Shown: piece by piece, positions 15,296 to 18,489 of the stretch | How positions within the stretch are numbered: position 1 is the first letter of the stretch | Layout of the letters: the number at the start of each line of letters is the position of its first letter | Source of the DNA: Muribaculaceae bacterium | Lineage (GTDB): Bacteria; Bacteroidota; Bacteroidia; Bacteroidales; Muribaculaceae | Length of the DNA stretch: 18,489 nucleotides | Direction of reading: 5' to 3' | NCBI GenBank assembly: GCA_009775535.1 | Contig: VSPW01000015.1 | Span: forward strand, 1-18,489 | Made by a program: the position numbers and the translations under genes | The notes under the pieces: model-generated | What the model was told of the DNA's origin: nothing | The model's database searches: none | What the model saw: only the letters and a program-made list of their open reading frames with translations

Positions 15296-15840
15296 ACACC
15301 GTCAAGGAAGTCGGCCTCATCCTTTATCATGGCGCACAACCGGTATGTCAGCGGCTCGGACACAGCCATTTCCTTTTCCGCCATACACCTGGCCTCCTCC
15401 TTATATTCAGGCAGCAGGTTCATCATAAGCCTGAGCGATATATACCTTTTGACAGGACTCTCGTCCGATATGAACGCCCGCGCGATGTCAACCGCATAGG
15501 GAAGACTCCTCAGCAATCTGTGGCACAGGACATCGGCCACCTCTATTTCCTTTACATCCCCAGCCCATTCCATGGCCGTAGCCATGTCCATAAGTTCCGC
15601 AGGGTAAAGCATCGGAGCTAGTAGCAGGCTCTCGCGTGTCGAGTCATTATGCCACAGCATCTCAGCCAACGCCGGATCATGCGGAAACTCATTGGATATT
15701 TCCACAATCTGCGGAAGGTTCAGGCCAAACACTATCTTGTATCCAGCCCCGCCTTTCCTCAACGTATCTGCCACTATACCGTTGCGCATGGCAAAAAAAC
15801 GGCGTTTTATCTGCTGCTGTATGTTGAATGTAGTCTCCAT
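15292..15840 (-). CDS. HEAT/ALK-repeat-like protein (DNA alkylation repeat relative)
   Basis: The likely start is the ATG at 15840 (182 residues, METTFNIQQQ); an in-frame TTG three bases upstream is less likely. The protein is all-helical and resembles HEAT-like DNA alkylation repeat (AlkD-type) proteins in Bacteroidales: IKRRFFAMRNGIVADTLRKGG, then LNLPQIVEISNEF, and STRESLLLAPMLYP, which is typical of the group. Later repeats contain EVADVLCHRLLRSLPYA and SPVKRYISLRLMMNLLP. AlkD removes alkylated bases, but I cannot confirm the catalytic residues here, and the role could be structural. It follows porU by 13 bp on the same strand, suggesting co-transcription, and overlaps the response regulator tail by four bases. 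Confidence 0.7.
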   Translation of the reverse strand: METTFNIQQQIKRRFFAMRNGIVADTLRKGGAGYKIVFGLNLPQIVEISNEFPHDPALAEMLWHNDSTRESLLLAPMLYPAELMDMATAMEWAGDVKEIEVADVLCHRLLRSLPYAVDIARAFISDESPVKRYISLRLMMNLLPEYKEEARCMAEKEMAVSEPLTYRLCAMIKDEADFLDGV

Positions 15841-15853
15841 CAAGAATAATTAA

Positions 15854-18489
15854 TCAATTTCCTGTAACGGCTATACGCTTTGCCGCCGTATCATAGGTCT
15901 CGCCGTCAGTAGTTATGGCTGCGCGGTAAAGGTATATTCCACGCGCCACACGGCGGCCTGAATAATCCGTAAGATCCCACGTCACAGGCGTGGAAATGAA
16001 CGAATCGCTACGTCCGCTCACCTTTCCGCTCCATATAGCCTGCCCCATAAGGTTATAGACTGTGACAGTCACATCTGCCATCACTTCCGGACGGTTATGC
16101 GACACATAGAAATTAACCGACACCGAAGCCGGGTTCACATCCGTATACACATCATGTATCACAGGAGCTACATTCCGGCCCACCTCAAAGCTTATCGTAC
16201 GCGACACAGAATTACCCGAAGTATCCCACACCCTTAGGCGTAACGTATGCTTCCCTTCGGCAAGCTCTTCCAGAGGATATGTGATTGTACCTGAAGCCGA
16301 ACCATCGGTCGACGGGACAAAATACTGTGACAGGCCGCTTATCGATGTCTTTTCATCAATTACCAGCGACATCTGGTGTCCTATGCCCGACGATGACAGG
16401 TTCAACCCTATATTATCCCTGACGCATGCAAGGAGCACAGGATTGGTATTCACCCTATCCCCGTCCTTGAATGAACTGTGGTTCAGCACCATTGTCTCTA
16501 TCACAGGTGCAGTCGTATCTGATTCGGGAGACTCCGCATACCCGTACACATAAAAATCACTGCTTATGCCTGCAGCCTCACGTCCATCGCCGTCAGCCGT
16601 GGAATATGCATACATGCTCAATGACGCCGGCCGGAAATTGTCAGCAATCTCCAGCGGTATCGACGCCTTGATTTCCCAATGCCCGTCCTTCACAGACGTA
16701 CTGCCGGCATATATCCGCGAACCATGCTTCTCAAAAGTATGCTTTACTCCGTCTCCTGCAGGTGATTCCGGCGAATTAGGGTCACCGTTGCTGGTAACGC
16801 TGTATTCGGCATCATATATACTGACAGTTATTAAACCGTTAAAATCCTCAAGCACATTTCCCGACGGGTCTGTGACCACCCCTGCGAACACAGGTTGGTC
16901 CAAAGCGCCGACAACCGGCAGGTCTTCAATCGACAGCCCTTTCACTTCAACAGAATTCACAGACTTGAGCACAGCCACATTATAAGGAGTGGCAATCCGC
17001 AACGCAGGGTCGCCCATAAATACATACCTACGGTTATTCTCCTCCGGGGAGGCATTTTTTGCCTGCCTGTACATCTCACCGACAGCCAGAAGCCTGCCGT
17101 CCTCATCCCGCTGTGATATAAACCGGCTCAACGATGCCGCAAGCTTGCCGTTGTCGTCGATATACACAGGTCGCACAGCACTGATCGCACCTATAATCCC
17201 GCCATTGCGCTCATGGTAAAGCAACTCACCCCCACTGATGTTATGCGAATCCCAGCGAAGGAATTCACATGTAGCAGCAAAAAGCATTGGGTAACTGTTA
17301 TAGTACATCCGGTTGTTGATGTCATTATATGTCAGCAGGCCGTCAGAAGTCCAAGAAGTCGTATTGGCATGCCCAAGATACATCCACCATGCCACGCCCT
17401 CATTCAAAAGCCTGAACATGTCATCACGTGCACCCTGATAAATGCCACCCTCCCTGGGATACGCATCAATGTACACCTTGTCCAAAAGGTATGGCTGCTT
17501 GTCGACACACGATATGTTAAGCGCCATGGCATCACTCTGCTCCATATGATCGGCAGCATTACCGTTGTCGGCCACAAGCATAATATTAGTCTTCCACGGG
17601 GTCATGCGTGGACGGCGCATATACTCCTCCAGTTTGTCGACAGCATTCCGTGCCTCAGCCAATGTCTTTACAGGCATACGGCCTACAGCTATGCTGAGAC
17701 TCGAATTGGCCGTATTGAACCCTGAATTATTGCCCAGAATCGCCACAAAATCATCCGTCCCGAATGCCGAAGACTCGTTCATCTGTGCCGACGCATTGCC
17801 GCCATACCATGAAGGCAACGTGGGATAGCCCCGCTGCGAACGCATCTGTTCGGTAAGATGCCGGTTGTCATACGTAGGGGCACCCATCAGCAACGCATAC
17901 TTGAACTTTGACGTACGTCCCTCAGCGCCACGGTCATAGAACATCTTGAAAAATTTGCGCAGCGCCGACACATCAGCCGCACCCGAGGCAAACTCATTGT
18001 ACACCTCAGTATCCGTCACCACCACTACATCCATATTGTCAGGGGCAGCGCGGTGCAGGTCCGCGATACGTTCTGCCTGCATACGCCATTGCGATGGCGT
18101 CACTATCACCATATCCGGCGTCTCCAGCCCGTGCAGGTTCTGACATGATACCGCACCCTCATACGAAGGCCGGCTGAAAGCCTGCCCGGGATACCATGCC
18201 ACATACTTGTGCTTGCCAGTATAATCATTCACCCACGCCGTCTCGCCGGCCGACAGCGGCGTACACTCCATCCTGCTGATTGACGATGGGTCGGTAACAT
18301 CCCACACCTTTACATCTGCGCCCTCACGCACCACCTTAAGCGCCACCGATGTGTTGTTCTCTATATCAAACTCCAACGGTTCAGCCCCCAGTTCCAGACG
18401 CCGCGTATAATTTATTGTCAAATAGTTAAGCCCGGCACTGCTTACCGTTCCCGCCCCAGAGAACTTCAGTCCCAGCGAAAGTTTTGTGC
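15854..18489 (-). CDS. porU: PorU, type IX secretion system C25-family sortase (5' partial)
   Basis: PorU is the outer-membrane cysteine protease that removes the C-terminal signal of type IX secretion cargo and helps attach it to the cell surface. The frame is open to the right edge: codons upstream of 18421 continue (AGLNYLTINYTRRLEL), so the true N-terminus lies outside; about 878 residues are visible. The gingipain-like C25 domain begins near MVIVTPSQW and contains GRMPVKTLAEARNAVDKLEEYM. The catalytic His is in MYLGHANTTSW (codon 17369-17371) and Cys in FAATCEFLRWD (codon 17267-17269), 34 residues apart, close to the gingipain spacing. The domain ends at FMGDPALRIATP. The C-terminus contains beta-sandwich domains and a FlgD-like end (YNLMGQAIW, then RRVARGIYLYRA), resembling type IX sorting domains. 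A HEAT/ALK-repeat gene, not porV, lies downstream. Confidence 0.92.
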   Translation of the reverse strand, partial: TKLSLGLKFSGAGTVSSAGLNYLTINYTRRLELGAEPLEFDIENNTSVALKVVREGADVKVWDVTDPSSISRMECTPLSAGETAWVNDYTGKHKYVAWYPGQAFSRPSYEGAVSCQNLHGLETPDMVIVTPSQWRMQAERIADLHRAAPDNMDVVVVTDTEVYNEFASGAADVSALRKFFKMFYDRGAEGRTSKFKYALLMGAPTYDNRHLTEQMRSQRGYPTLPSWYGGNASAQMNESSAFGTDDFVAILGNNSGFNTANSSLSIAVGRMPVKTLAEARNAVDKLEEYMRRPRMTPWKTNIMLVADNGNAADHMEQSDAMALNISCVDKQPYLLDKVYIDAYPREGGIYQGARDDMFRLLNEGVAWWMYLGHANTTSWTSDGLLTYNDINNRMYYNSYPMLFAATCEFLRWDSHNISGGELLYHERNGGIIGAISAVRPVYIDDNGKLAASLSRFISQRDEDGRLLAVGEMYRQAKNASPEENNRRYVFMGDPALRIATPYNVAVLKSVNSVEVKGLSIEDLPVVGALDQPVFAGVVTDPSGNVLEDFNGLITVSIYDAEYSVTSNGDPNSPESPAGDGVKHTFEKHGSRIYAGSTSVKDGHWEIKASIPLEIADNFRPASLSMYAYSTADGDGREAAGISSDFYVYGYAESPESDTTAPVIETMVLNHSSFKDGDRVNTNPVLLACVRDNIGLNLSSSGIGHQMSLVIDEKTSISGLSQYFVPSTDGSASGTITYPLEELAEGKHTLRLRVWDTSGNSVSRTISFEVGRNVAPVIHDVYTDVNPASVSVNFYVSHNRPEVMADVTVTVYNLMGQAIWSGKVSGRSDSFISTPVTWDLTDYSGRRVARGIYLYRAAITTDGETYDTAAKRIAVTGN

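Noticed and set aside
17213..17725. Plus-strand open frame of 170 residues inside porU
   Set aside because: It covers the catalytic C25 region of porU on the other strand and shows no motifs of its own.
1..18489. Search for CRISPR arrays, tRNA genes, insertion sequences and attachment sites
   Set aside because: I saw no regularly spaced repeats, cloverleaf sequences, transposase motifs or terminal repeats; the only gene-free stretch over 300 bases is 8705-9031, described above.

Overview
The window comes from a Bacteroidota chromosome, most likely order Bacteroidales, possibly family Muribaculaceae (the family is an inference from overall resemblance and mid-range GC). Four things support the order: a type IX secretion system sortase (PorU), a beta-helix lipoprotein-type protein of Bacteroides style, promoters of the Bacteroidota kind (TTG/TTTG at -33 and TAnnTTTG at -7), and start codons without clear Shine-Dalgarno sequences. 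I see no phage, insertion sequence, tRNA, rRNA or CRISPR array, so this is mostly ordinary chromosomal content.

Layout, left to right. (1) Positions 2-1198: C-terminal part of a beta-helix surface protein. It runs tail to tail into an AraC-type regulator (1212-2114, minus), which lies downstream of rpiB (2174-2626, minus). (2) A divergent promoter region (2627-2784) separates rpiB from a plus-strand operon of a small lipoprotein, an SUI1/eIF1-like protein and a large AddA/RecB-like helicase-nuclease (2785-6996). (3) A secreted C69 dipeptidase (7058-8704) follows. (4) Positions 8705-9031 are the only long gene-free stretch. It holds nested repeats, a G7 run, and what looks like a free-standing small RNA unit with its own -7 box and a strong intrinsic terminator. 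(5) Next come a B3/B4-domain protein and a YciO-type member of the YrdC/Sua5 superfamily (9032-10341). (6) On the minus strand lie a YqhD-like iron/zinc alcohol dehydrogenase and a FemAB/GNAT-like acyltransferase, joined by a TGATG overlap (10346-12453). (7) A compact divergent promoter region (12454-12557) leads to a plus-strand operon of an MptE/GT42-like protein, a LytS-type histidine kinase and a LytTR response regulator (12558-15295). (8) On the minus strand, porU (cut off by the right edge) is followed by a HEAT/ALK-repeat-like protein (15292-18489).

The strongest points for follow-up are the candidate small RNA with its repeat-rich upstream region, an RpiB whose usual Asp-His active-site pair reads Ala-Pro, the linkage of an MptE/GT42-like gene to a two-component system, and an AddA-like helicase-nuclease with no AddB-like partner beside it. 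Nothing in the window can be called a new system with confidence. The small RNA region is the best candidate.
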